Part shown: piece by piece, positions 24,518 to 32,357 of the stretch | Layout of the letters: the number at the start of each line of letters is the position of its first letter | Position numbering within the stretch: position 1 is the stretch's first letter | Assembly (NCBI GenBank): GCA_965279735.1 | Contig: OZ257260.1 | Coordinates: 992,001 to 1,056,000 of the forward strand | DNA: 64,000 bases | Reading direction: 5' to 3' | From: CAIUGU01 sp965279735 | Lineage (GTDB): Bacteria > Pseudomonadota > Gammaproteobacteria > Steroidobacterales > Steroidobacteraceae | Translations under genes and position numbers: made by a program | The notes under the pieces: generated by a model | What the model was told of the DNA's origin: nothing | What the model saw: the letters and a program-made list of their open reading frames with translations, nothing else | The model's database searches: none

Positions 24518-25123
24518 ATGGCGAAGATTCTGGTTCTTTATTACTCGAGCTGGGGCCACATCGAGACCATGGCAGGCGCCGTGGCGGCCGGTGCAAAAGA
24601 GGTTGCCGGTACCGAAGTGACCATCAAGCGGGTGCCCGAATCGGCGCCCGAAGAAGTCACCAAGGCATTCGGTTTCAAGCTGGACCAGAAGGCCCCCATC
24701 GCGAAGCCCGATGAACTCGGCGACTACGATGCAATCATTTTCGGCACCCCGACACGCTTCGGCATGATGGCCGGGCAGATGCGCAACTTCCTCGACCAGA
24801 CCGGTGGACTGTGGGCGAAGGGCGCGCTGATCGGCAAGGTCGGCAGTGTGTTCGCGTCGTCCAATACCCAGCACGGTGGTCAGGAAAGCACGATTCTTTC
24901 CTTCCACACGACACTCCTGCACCAGGGTTTCGTGATCGTGGGCCTGCCTTATTCGGCTGCAGGCCAGTCGCGCTTCGACGAAATCACCGGGGGATCTCCC
25001 TACGGTGCGTCCACGATTGCGGGCTCCGATGGCAGCCGGCAGCCGAGCGCAAACGAGCTTGAACTGGCGAAGTTCCAGGGCCGGCACGTAGCGACGATCG
25101 CGGCGAAGCTGGCAAAAAGCTGA
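24518..25123 (+). CDS. wrbA: NAD(P)H:quinone oxidoreductase, WrbA type
   Basis: A 201-residue flavodoxin-fold WrbA. The FMN phosphate loop YYSSWGHIETMA is near the N-terminus. IIFGTPTRFGMMAGQMRNFLDQTGGLW (about residues 75-101) and the SSNTQHGGQES loop are diagnostic, and the C-terminal GGSPYGASTIAGSDGSRQPS is conserved. It performs two-electron reduction of benzoquinones, avoiding semiquinone radicals. ATG at 24518 has an AGGAG site. A strong intrinsic terminator follows, so it is transcribed separately from the monooxygenase downstream. Confidence 0.94.
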   Translation: MAKILVLYYSSWGHIETMAGAVAAGAKEVAGTEVTIKRVPESAPEEVTKAFGFKLDQKAPIAKPDELGDYDAIIFGTPTRFGMMAGQMRNFLDQTGGLWAKGALIGKVGSVFASSNTQHGGQESTILSFHTTLLHQGFVIVGLPYSAAGQSRFDEITGGSPYGASTIAGSDGSRQPSANELELAKFQGRHVATIAAKLAKS

Positions 25124-25147
25124 CCTTTGACTGCAATGACGATTGCG

Positions 25148-25177
25148 AAAGAGCGGCCTTCGGGCCGCTCTTTTTTT
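25148..25177 (+). terminator. Rho-independent terminator after wrbA
   Basis: A perfect hairpin AAAGAGCGGCC - TTCG - GGCCGCTCTTT followed by a run of seven T. The stable UUCG tetraloop and the T-tract make this the clearest terminator in the window. The A-run on the other side means it may also work in the opposite direction. Confidence 0.93.
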
Positions 25178-25324
25178 ACCCGCCATCTTTCTCCGTGGCA
25201 TGCCACCGCGGCTATCAGTTCCATTCATGATCGCCATGAGTCTTATACATTTCATTTTCGCGATCGCGTTTCCTAGACTCCTGCCGCACCGATCACCGGG
25301 AACCTACCCGCAAGGAGCAGGAAG

Positions 25325-27016
25325 ATGGCAACCAGCCAGGCAGCGTTACCTTCCGACGTACAGGAAGTGCCAGTACTGATTATCGGCGGCAGTCTGGTAG
25401 GCCTCGCCACCTCCATGTTTCTCGGTACGCATCGTGTCCCTTGCCTCTCTGTTGAAAAGCATCGGGGAACGGCGATCCATCCCCGGGCTGGCTATTTCCA
25501 GCTCCGTACCCTCGAACTCATGCGAGCCGCGGGTATCGAGCACAAGGTCGTCAAGGCTGCACACGAGCTTTACGACCCCAACGGCGGCCTGAACGCGGTG
25601 GAAACCCTCGCTGGACGCGAGATTGCCAACTACATTCCGGACATCAACCAGGGTGTCGAAGATGTGAGTCCGGTGCGACGCCTGTTCATGCCGCAGCAGG
25701 TTCTGGAGCCGCTGATCAAGGATCGCGCCCTTGAACTCGGGTCACGCATCAAATACAGCACTGAACTCGTGTCGTTCGAACAGGACGATGCCGGTGTCAC
25801 CGCAACAGTCCGCAATGTCGATTCGCTGGAAGAGCGGCGTATCCGCGCGCAGTTCATGGTGGCCTGTGATGGCAACCGCAGTCCCGTACGCGAGCAGCTC
25901 GGCATCCGGATGGTGGGTCATCCCGTGATGTCCCACAGCATCACCATCTATTTTCGCGCCGATTGTTCCAGGGCTTTGCGCGGCCGCAACCTGGGTGTCA
26001 TCTACGTCAACAATCCGCATGTGCGCGGCTTCTTCCGCCTCGAGAAAACCGGCCTCGGCGGATTTCTCGTCGTATTTACCGTCGGCGATATCCATCATCC
26101 TTCTGCTCGCAACGCAGCCGGTGACATGTCGGCCGAGAGGGCCGCGCAGCTGGTGCGTGATGCGGTCGGCGAGCCTGATCTCGATGTCAAGGTAGAAGAC
26201 GTTGCCAGCTGGGTTGCAGTGTGTCGTGCCGCCGAGCGATACCAGGAAGGTCGCGTATTCATCGCGGGCGATGCCGCGCACCACATGCCTCCGACGGGTG
26301 GATTCAACGGCAATACGGGCATCCAGGATGCGCACAACATCGCGTGGAAGCTGGCGTGCGTAACTCACGGCGTCGCCGGACGCGCCTTGATGGATGCGTA
26401 CAGCCAGGAGCGTCAGCCAGTGGGCATGCTCGCGATGGAGCAGGCCTATCAGCGGTATGTGACCCGATCCGATCCGGATCTCGGCACGGAGGGCATGTTG
26501 CCGCAGGTGCCGGACATGCATGTCGAATTCAATCGCTATCGTTCGGTTGCCGTAGTTCCGGATGCAGACCAGTCTGATGACGGCGCGCTGGATATCGATC
26601 CGCGGAAGTCCTTCGCGCGTCCCGGGACGCGAGCGCCCCATGTCGAGTTGCGCCAGGGCGGCAAAGTGATTTCGTCACTGGATCTGTACTGCAAGGGTTT
26701 CGTGCTCATGGCGGGCGACGAAGGTGAGGCCTGGCTCGCTGCCGCAAAACAGGCTGGCGCTGCTGTGGGTATCGAACTGCAGGCGCATCGGGTCTGCAAA
26801 CCCGGTTCGACGGGCCACCTGCTCGATCTGCCGCCTCACAGGCGCACTGTCGCAACGCTGTTCACGCAGCCTTTTCCTGCGGCCTACGGCATCAAGCCTT
26901 CGGGTGCAGTGCTGGTGCGCCCCGATGGCTACGTGGGCTGGCGCATGCAGGTCCATACGGCCGCTGCGGCAGAGCAACTGACCACCGCACTCCGCCGGAT
27001 TCTGGACCGCCCGTAA
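25325..27016 (+). CDS. FAD-dependent monooxygenase (PheA/TfdB type)
   Basis: A 563-residue class A flavoprotein hydroxylase. It has the FAD-binding motif VLIIGGSLVGLATSMFLG (about residues 17-34), the DG motif FMVACDGNRSPVREQLGI (about residues 178-195), the GD motif VFIAGDAAHHMPPTGGFNG (about residues 310-328) and a C-terminal thioredoxin-like domain (from about residue 430). Relatives hydroxylate phenols and other aromatics with NAD(P)H and O2. It is followed after 30 bases by a second WrbA-type quinone reductase. Some phenolic hydroxylases of this class generate quinones that need a partner reductase, so a coupled pair is likely. Substrate unknown. A good AGGAG site precedes ATG. Confidence 0.9.
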   Translation: MATSQAALPSDVQEVPVLIIGGSLVGLATSMFLGTHRVPCLSVEKHRGTAIHPRAGYFQLRTLELMRAAGIEHKVVKAAHELYDPNGGLNAVETLAGREIANYIPDINQGVEDVSPVRRLFMPQQVLEPLIKDRALELGSRIKYSTELVSFEQDDAGVTATVRNVDSLEERRIRAQFMVACDGNRSPVREQLGIRMVGHPVMSHSITIYFRADCSRALRGRNLGVIYVNNPHVRGFFRLEKTGLGGFLVVFTVGDIHHPSARNAAGDMSAERAAQLVRDAVGEPDLDVKVEDVASWVAVCRAAERYQEGRVFIAGDAAHHMPPTGGFNGNTGIQDAHNIAWKLACVTHGVAGRALMDAYSQERQPVGMLAMEQAYQRYVTRSDPDLGTEGMLPQVPDMHVEFNRYRSVAVVPDADQSDDGALDIDPRKSFARPGTRAPHVELRQGGKVISSLDLYCKGFVLMAGDEGEAWLAAAKQAGAAVGIELQAHRVCKPGSTGHLLDLPPHRRTVATLFTQPFPAAYGIKPSGAVLVRPDGYVGWRMQVHTAAAAEQLTTALRRILDRP

Positions 27017-27049
27017 CAGGAGAAAACACGTGACAGGAGAAAACCAGTG
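27016..27049 (+). repeat. 17-bp tandem duplication of a translation start region
   Basis: ACAGGAGAAAACACGTG (27016-27032) is followed directly by ACAGGAGAAAACCAGTG (27033-27049). Both units contain AGGAGA and end in GTG. The second GTG starts the downstream wrbA paralogue. The first would start a 6-codon leader ending in a TGA that overlaps the real start codon. Confidence 0.75.
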
Positions 27050-27673
27050 ACTACGCGAATCCAGGTGGTGTTCTACAGCATGTATGGACACATCTACAAA
27101 ATGGCGGAGGCCATCGCGGCCGGAGCGAGTGAAATCGAAGATACGGAAGTCACGCTGCTGCAGGTGCCTGAACTCATCCCGCAGGATGTGCTGCTGCTGA
27201 GCGGCGCGCGCGAGACACGCAAGGCATATGCCCACGTGCCGGTGGCCGAACCCGCGAAGCTCGCGAATGCCGATGCGATCATCTTCGGGACACCGACCCG
27301 CTTCGGCAACATGTGTTCGCAGATGCGCAACTTCCTTGATCAGACGGGCCCACTCTGGATGAATGGCGGACTGGTAGGCAAGGTTGGCAGTGTCTTCACC
27401 AGTACCGCCACTCAGCATGGCGGCCAGGAAACGACGATCACCAGTTTCCACCACACCCTGATCCACCATGGAATGATCATCGTGGGCGTGCCCTACATCG
27501 AGCAGAAGCTGCTCAACATGGATGAGATCAGTGGCGGTAGTCCCTACGGTGCATCGACTCTGACGCGCGGCGATGGCAGCCGTCAGCCCAGCGAAAACGA
27601 ACTGGCGATCGCCCGCTTCCAGGGGATGCACGTCGCCGACATTGCGCGACGCGTGAGTCGTCCGCTGAGCTAG
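27047..27673 (+). CDS. WrbA-family NAD(P)H:quinone oxidoreductase, second copy
   Basis: A 208-residue flavodoxin-fold protein paralogous to the product at 24518-25123. It has FYSMYGHIYKMAEAIAAGA for FMN phosphate binding, FGTPTRFGNMCSQMRNFLDQ, the TATQHGGQET loop and GGSPYGASTLTRGDGSRQPS. It differs from the first copy in a segment after residue 45 (LLSGARETRKAY). A GTG start at 27047 with AGGAGA upstream lies 30 bases after the monooxygenase gene, so the two form an operon. The likely role is reduction of the quinone formed by the monooxygenase. Confidence 0.9.
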   Translation: MTTRIQVVFYSMYGHIYKMAEAIAAGASEIEDTEVTLLQVPELIPQDVLLLSGARETRKAYAHVPVAEPAKLANADAIIFGTPTRFGNMCSQMRNFLDQTGPLWMNGGLVGKVGSVFTSTATQHGGQETTITSFHHTLIHHGMIIVGVPYIEQKLLNMDEISGGSPYGASTLTRGDGSRQPSENELAIARFQGMHVADIARRVSRPLS

Positions 27674-27676
27674 GTT

Positions 27677-28675
27677 TCAGCGCTTCACGGCGCGTGCGAC
27701 TTTTTTGCGAAGGCGAACGGTTTTGCGAGGAGGTTGCGGTGCTTCGAGAGGTCCCGGCTCCTCCCGGATTCGCGCGCCGACGGTACGGATCAGGTTTCGC
27801 AACCAGCGATGCAGCGGATCATTGTTACGCCGTTCGTGCCACATCTGCACGTAGTCGAAACGGCCGAGATCCAGCTCGGGCGGAGGTTGATGAATCACGA
27901 GCCCCAGCGAGTCGACATGGAGGCGGGCGACGCGTTCCAGTACCGGGACGATCAGATCGCTTTTCTGCGCGAAGAACGCAGCGGCGAGAAAGTGGGGCAT
28001 GCGAAGCGCGATGTGCCGCTGAATTCCCATCCGCTGCAGACGTTCGTCGATTCCGTGCAGTCGCGAATGCAATATGTCGATCAGCACATGCGGCCATGCG
28101 ACGAAACTTTCCACGGTGAGTGGTTTGCCCACCAGAGGATGATCTGCGCGTGTCACCACTACGAAGCGCTCGGTGAACAGGGTCTCTGCCTGCATGTCCT
28201 GATAGGACGCCTGTCCGGTCAGCGCCAGATCGAGGAAACCGCTTTTCAGCTTCTCGAACATGTTGTCAGACAGGTCGCTGTAGGCAATCGAGAGTCTCGG
28301 TGCCGCCTTGGAAACCTCCGACAGCACATGCGGCAGGACAATCGCGAGTCCGTAATCGGTGGTAGCGATGCGCAACGTGCCGCGGGCCTTCTGCGGATCG
28401 AAGCCCGCAGGAACAGTGATCTGCTGGATCGAGGCGAGGATTTGCAGCAACGGTCCGGCTATCTCCAGTGCCCTGGGTGTGAGCACCATGTCCTTGCCGC
28501 GGCGGACGAGCAGCGCGTCGCCAAACTGCTCACGGAGCCGGCCAAGGGCGTGACTGACTGCGGGCTGGGTCACCCCGAGCCGCAAAGCGGCGTTGCTGAC
28601 CTGACGTTCCTCGATGAGAACATGCAGTGTCAGCAGCAGGTTGAGGTCCAGTCCGCGAAGGCTGATGTCACTCAT
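27677..28675 (-). CDS. LysR-family transcriptional regulator
   Basis: A 332-residue LysR regulator with an N-terminal winged HTH (LDLNLLLTLHVLIEERQVSNA, then RLGVTQPAVSHALGRLREQ) and a C-terminal periplasmic-binding-like effector domain. It resembles the NodD/LinR-like group that often controls aromatic catabolism. The stop is 3 bases from the stop of the convergent second wrbA, so it is a good candidate to regulate the monooxygenase-wrbA pair, though no promoter is shared between them. ATG at 28675 is preferred over a GTG at 28696. The C-terminus is unusually basic (RKTVRLRKKVARAVKR). Confidence 0.9.
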   Translation of the reverse strand: MSDISLRGLDLNLLLTLHVLIEERQVSNAALRLGVTQPAVSHALGRLREQFGDALLVRRGKDMVLTPRALEIAGPLLQILASIQQITVPAGFDPQKARGTLRIATTDYGLAIVLPHVLSEVSKAAPRLSIAYSDLSDNMFEKLKSGFLDLALTGQASYQDMQAETLFTERFVVVTRADHPLVGKPLTVESFVAWPHVLIDILHSRLHGIDERLQRMGIQRHIALRMPHFLAAAFFAQKSDLIVPVLERVARLHVDSLGLVIHQPPPELDLGRFDYVQMWHERRNNDPLHRWLRNLIRTVGARIREEPGPLEAPQPPRKTVRLRKKVARAVKR

Positions 28676-28690
28676 TGGATTGTCAGCTTG

Positions 28691-28718
28691 CGCCACCTAA
28701 CCCGTTGATTAGGTGGCG
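28691..28718 (-). other. Hairpin overlapping the 3' end of tRNA-Glu
   Basis: A perfect 10-base inverted repeat (CGCCACCTAA at 28691-28700 and TTAGGTGGCG at 28709-28718) with an 8-base loop. Its upstream arm in the transcript includes the tRNA's discriminator base and CCA. No T-run follows, so it is not a standard terminator. It may be an RNA-processing or Rho-related signal before lysR. Confidence 0.5.
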
Positions 28719-28789
28719 CTCCCACCGGGATTCGAACCCGGGTTTAAGCCTTGAGAGGGCTCCGTCCTAGGCCTCTAGACGATGGGAGC
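28714..28789 (-). tRNA. tRNA-Glu (anticodon CTC)
   Basis: A full cloverleaf on the minus strand: acceptor GCTCCCA/TGGGAGC, the D-arm CGTCTAGAGGCCTAGGAC typical of tRNA-Glu, and anticodon stem GAGCC/GGCTT with loop CTCTCAA giving anticodon CTC. The T-arm is CCGGGTTCGAATCCCGG, the discriminator is G and the CCA is encoded. It decodes GAG, common in this GC-rich coding DNA. Confidence 0.96.
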
Positions 28790-28800
28790 ACGTAAGCAAT

Positions 28801-30255
28801 ATGCCGGCGCGGACGCGCCTGCGGAGAAGCTGCGGTATTATACGGGCCGATTTTGCAGGCTCAAGCGGAAATGGCTTTTTGAACAAATCGACTGGCTTCC
28901 CTCAGGACTCAAACAGCGACAACAGGCACTTGCCAGTCATTGTCCCGCGTGCTGACCACCCGATTTCGCGGGCGCAGATTTCTCCCAGCTCCCTCAAGGT
29001 CCTCTACCGGCTCAAGGACGCGGGCTACCAGGCTTTCCTGGTCGGTGGAGCAGTTCGCGACCTGCTGCTGGGGCTCACGCCCAAAGACTTCGACATTGCG
29101 ACGAACGCGCACCCCGAACAGGTCAAGCAGCTCTTTCGCAACTGCCGGCTGATCGGCCGGCGTTTTCATCTTGCCCATGTGCGGTTTGGCATGGAGATCG
29201 TCGAGGTCGCCACTTTCCGGGCGGCGCATACCCAGATCGATGACGATAACAGCGTCGATGAGACCGGGCATCGCGTGCTCGACGCGGGCGGCCGCATCCT
29301 GCGTGACAACCTGTACGGCACGATCGAAGAAGATGTCTGGCGCCGCGACTTCACTGCGAATGGTCTTTACTACAACATCGAGGACTTCTCGATCTGGGAC
29401 TACGTCGGCGGCGTGGCCGACGCGAAAGCGAGAGTGCTCCGGCTGATCGGCGATCCTGAAACGCGTTATCGCGAGGATCCGGTGCGCATGCTGCGTGCCA
29501 TGCGTTTTGCAGCGAAACTCGATTTCACGTTGCATCCCGCCACCGCGGCGCCGATTGCTGGCCTTGCCAGGATGCTCGACAGCGTCCCACCAGCCCGGCT
29601 GTTCGATGAAGTCCTCAAGATGTTTTTCTCGGGCAGTGCGCTCAAGAGCTTCGACATGCTCGACTCGTATGGCCTGCTCGCGCACCTGTTCCCTGAACTG
29701 GCGGCGGTCCTCGCGGATCCAGAAAACAAAAGCGCCGCGCAACTCGTGCGTCTCGGGCTCGAGGGAACAGACCAGCGGATTTCTGCAGACAAGCCGGTCA
29801 CGCCCACCTTCCTGTTCGCGGTGCTGATGTGGCCTGCGATCCAGGCCCGTCTCAACCAGCAGTCTGCGACGATGACTGAAATCCAGGCGCTGCAGGCCGC
29901 TTGCGATACCGTGACGCTGCGGCAGCAGAGCCGCGTCGCCATTCCGAAACGTTTCACCTTGCCTATGCGCGAACTCGTGGGCTTACAGCCGCGATTCGAA
30001 AAGCGCGATGGCAAGCGCGCGCTGAGGTTGCTCGAGCATCCCCGTTTCCGTGCAGCGTATGATTTTCTGCTGCTGCGCGCCGCGGCCGGTGAAGTCGATC
30101 CTTCGCTCGCTGAATGGTGGACGCAGATCCAGACGGTACCTCCGGAAGAACGCATTGTGCAGGTCGAAGCCGTTGCCACGACGGATGAACCGGATGCGGC
30201 GCCAAAGAAACGTCGCCGCCGCCGGCGGCGGCATCGTCATCCCGCAGCTACCTGA
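28801..30255 (+). CDS. pcnB: Poly(A) polymerase I
   Basis: A polynucleotide adenylyltransferase that adds poly(A) tails promoting RNA decay. The nucleotidyltransferase core is clear: YQAFLVGGAVRDLLLG followed by the PKDFDIATNAHPEQVKQLF metal-binding Asp pair, then RRFHLAHVRFG, RRDFTANGLYYN and RYREDPVRMLRAMRFAAKL. The C-terminus is a highly basic tail (KKRRRRRRRHRH). The ATG used here begins only 12 bases from the divergent tRNA gene, and a TATTAT box lies inside its first codons. The true start may therefore be a TTG at 28879 or another rare codon; E. coli pcnB itself starts at AUU. First gene of a pcnB-folK-dgk-panB-panC block. Confidence 0.93.
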   Translation: MPARTRLRRSCGIIRADFAGSSGNGFLNKSTGFPQDSNSDNRHLPVIVPRADHPISRAQISPSSLKVLYRLKDAGYQAFLVGGAVRDLLLGLTPKDFDIATNAHPEQVKQLFRNCRLIGRRFHLAHVRFGMEIVEVATFRAAHTQIDDDNSVDETGHRVLDAGGRILRDNLYGTIEEDVWRRDFTANGLYYNIEDFSIWDYVGGVADAKARVLRLIGDPETRYREDPVRMLRAMRFAAKLDFTLHPATAAPIAGLARMLDSVPPARLFDEVLKMFFSGSALKSFDMLDSYGLLAHLFPELAAVLADPENKSAAQLVRLGLEGTDQRISADKPVTPTFLFAVLMWPAIQARLNQQSATMTEIQALQAACDTVTLRQQSRVAIPKRFTLPMRELVGLQPRFEKRDGKRALRLLEHPRFRAAYDFLLLRAAAGEVDPSLAEWWTQIQTVPPEERIVQVEAVATTDEPDAAPKKRRRRRRRHRHPAAT

Positions 30256-30266
30256 AGCCGTTGCGG

Positions 30267-30776
30267 ATGAGCGAGCAATGCTGGACGCCTGCCTATGTCG
30301 GCTTGGGCAGCAACCTCGAAGATCCTGCCACGCAGGTCGAGAACGGCTTTGCCGCACTCGCCCGTATGCCGGATACGCTGCTGGTGGCGAAGTCAAAGCG
30401 GTATCGTTCACGCCCGCTCGGTCCGCAGGATCAGCCGGATTTCGTCAATGCGGTCGCCGGGCTGCTTACGCGTGTCGAGCCTGAGTCGTTGCTGCAGAAA
30501 CTGAAGCAACTGGAAATCGAGCTGGGCCGCGAACTGCCGGTACGGCGTTGGGGCCCCCGGGTCATCGACTTCGATCTGCTGCTGTATGGCAACGTGTCGC
30601 AGGCCAGCCCCTCGCTGACTTTGCCCCATGCAGGACTTCTGCTGCGGAACTGGGTGCTGTATCCCTTGAATGACATTGCGCCAACGCTGCAGATTCCCGG
30701 CCAGGGCCATGTCTCACAACTCGCACATCGGCTGGGTGCAGAGGGAATCGAAGCGTTGCAGGTCTGCGCGTCATGA
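30267..30776 (+). CDS. folK: 2-amino-4-hydroxy-6-hydroxymethyldihydropteridine pyrophosphokinase
   Basis: A 169-residue HPPK that transfers pyrophosphate from ATP to the pterin precursor of folate. The signature motifs AYVGLGSNLEDP, the substrate loop YRSRPLGPQDQPDFVNAV and PRVIDFDLLLYGN (metal-binding Asp pair) are all present. It starts 11 bases after pcnB, the same arrangement as E. coli, and ends in a 4-base overlap with the deoxynucleoside kinase gene. The ATG at 30267 is preferred over the upstream TTG at 30261. Confidence 0.95.
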   Translation: MSEQCWTPAYVGLGSNLEDPATQVENGFAALARMPDTLLVAKSKRYRSRPLGPQDQPDFVNAVAGLLTRVEPESLLQKLKQLEIELGRELPVRRWGPRVIDFDLLLYGNVSQASPSLTLPHAGLLLRNWVLYPLNDIAPTLQIPGQGHVSQLAHRLGAEGIEALQVCAS

Positions 30777-31453
30777 ATGTGCCTGCCTCAAATTCCCGCA
30801 TTATCGATATGCCGCATCGGCTCATCGTGGTGGAAGGCCCGATCGGTGTAGGCAAGACGAGCCTTGCACGTCGGTTGGCGCAGGATTTCGGCAGCGATCC
30901 GGTGCTCGAAGAGGCGGAGGACAACCCGTTTCTTGAGCGGTTCTATCGCAATCCCCGCGCCGGGGCGCTGCCGGCGCAGCTGTTTTTCCTGTTTCAGCGC
31001 GCGCGCCAGCTCGAGGATCTCAAGCAGCAGGATCTGTTTTCCGCCGTGCGGGTGGCCGACTACCTGCTCGACAAGGACCGGCTGTTCGCAAGGCTCACGC
31101 TGGACGACGAGGAATATGCGCTCTACGACCAGGTGCATGCCCGCCTTGCAATCGACGCGCCGCGTCCCGATCTGGTGGTGTATCTGCAGGCGCCTGTCGA
31201 TGTCCTCATGGAGCGTATTGCACGCCGGGGGATTCGCTACGAGGCACTCATCGAGCGCGCGTATCTCGAACGGCTGATGGCGGCCTATGCACGTTACTTC
31301 CACGACTATGACGCGTCGCCACTGCTCATCGTCAACGCGGCAAACGTCGATTTCGTGGGCAACGACCAGGACTATGAACAGCTGCTTGAGCAGATCAGGC
31401 GGATCCGCCGCGGACGGCATTTCTTCAACCCGCTCAAGGCCGATGCGGATTGA
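30773..31453 (+). CDS. Deoxynucleoside kinase
   Basis: A 226-residue deoxyadenosine/deoxyguanosine kinase-type P-loop enzyme. Walker A GPIGVGKTSLARRL follows a RLIVVE strand. The ERFYRNP, FFLFQRARQLEDL and DYLLDKDRLFARLTL stretches match the dNK family, and the LID arginines appear in RIARRGIRYEALIERAYLERL. It phosphorylates salvaged deoxynucleosides. Its ATG overlaps the folK stop (ATGA), and it lies where E. coli has panB next; this insertion between folK and panB is common in several gammaproteobacterial and betaproteobacterial groups. Confidence 0.9.
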   Translation: MNVPASNSRIIDMPHRLIVVEGPIGVGKTSLARRLAQDFGSDPVLEEAEDNPFLERFYRNPRAGALPAQLFFLFQRARQLEDLKQQDLFSAVRVADYLLDKDRLFARLTLDDEEYALYDQVHARLAIDAPRPDLVVYLQAPVDVLMERIARRGIRYEALIERAYLERLMAAYARYFHDYDASPLLIVNAANVDFVGNDQDYEQLLEQIRRIRRGRHFFNPLKADAD

Positions 31454-31529
31454 GCTGCGAGGCTTGATGTTGTTGATGTTTTGCATCCCCTCCGTCATTC
31501 TTGTCCGATACCAATAAAGCGGGGCCACC

Positions 31530-32357
31530 ATGTATTCCCACCTGCAGGAGCGTTATTCGACGCGGCCTCCGGTCAACGTCGGCACGCTTGCGAAAATGCG
31601 CGCCGAAGGCGAGAAGATCGCCTGCATCACCGCTTACGACGCGAGCTTCGCTGCACTGGTCGACGAAGCGGGCATCGACGTGGTGCTGGTCGGTGACTCG
31701 CTCGGGATGGTTATCCAGGGGCACGGGACGACGGTGCCGGTCACGCTGCAGGACGTCATCTATCACTGCAAGGCCGTGAGCCGCGGGTTGTATCGGCCTT
31801 TCCTGATGGCAGACATGCCTTTCATGACGTATGCCTCGCGCGAACAGGCTCTCGACAACGCGGTGCGGCTGATGCAGGAAGGCGGCGCGAAAATGGTCAA
31901 GCTCGAGGGTGGAGCGGGGCAGATAGAAATCGTCGAGTTCCTCTCGGGTCACGATATTCCCGTGTGCGCCCATCTCGGTCTCAAGCCGCAGTCAGTGCAC
32001 AAGGTCGGTGGCTTCCGTGTCCAGGGGCGCGATGAAGCTGCCGCGCAGCAGATGATCAGCGATGCCAAGGCTCTGGAAGGAGCGGGCGCAGACATCGTGC
32101 TGCTTGAATGCATTCCTGCAAAACTGGGGACGCAATTGACGCAAGAGTTGCAGGTGCCCGTCATCGGCATCGGCGCCGGCCCTGAAACCAACGGCCAGAT
32201 TCTCGTGCTGTACGACATCCTCGATATCACCGTGGGACGCAAGCCGCGGTTTTCCCGGAATTTCGCCCCGGGAACCAACAGTCCGCTGGAGGCCATCAAG
32301 GCCTACGTGAATGCGGTCAAGACGCGCGAATATCCTGCCGCGGAACATTGTTTCTGA
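31530..32357 (+). CDS. panB: Ketopantoate hydroxymethyltransferase
   Basis: A 275-residue PanB that makes ketopantoate from 2-oxoisovalerate and methylene-tetrahydrofolate, the first committed step to coenzyme A. Motifs include ITAYDASFAALVDEAGID, VVLVGDSLGMVIQGH (metal-binding Asp/Ser region), VKLEGG and GIGAGPETNGQILVLYDIL. It starts 76 bases after the kinase gene and shares one base with panC (TGATG), so panB and panC are translationally coupled. Confidence 0.96.
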   Translation: MYSHLQERYSTRPPVNVGTLAKMRAEGEKIACITAYDASFAALVDEAGIDVVLVGDSLGMVIQGHGTTVPVTLQDVIYHCKAVSRGLYRPFLMADMPFMTYASREQALDNAVRLMQEGGAKMVKLEGGAGQIEIVEFLSGHDIPVCAHLGLKPQSVHKVGGFRVQGRDEAAAQQMISDAKALEGAGADIVLLECIPAKLGTQLTQELQVPVIGIGAGPETNGQILVLYDILDITVGRKPRFSRNFAPGTNSPLEAIKAYVNAVKTREYPAAEHCF

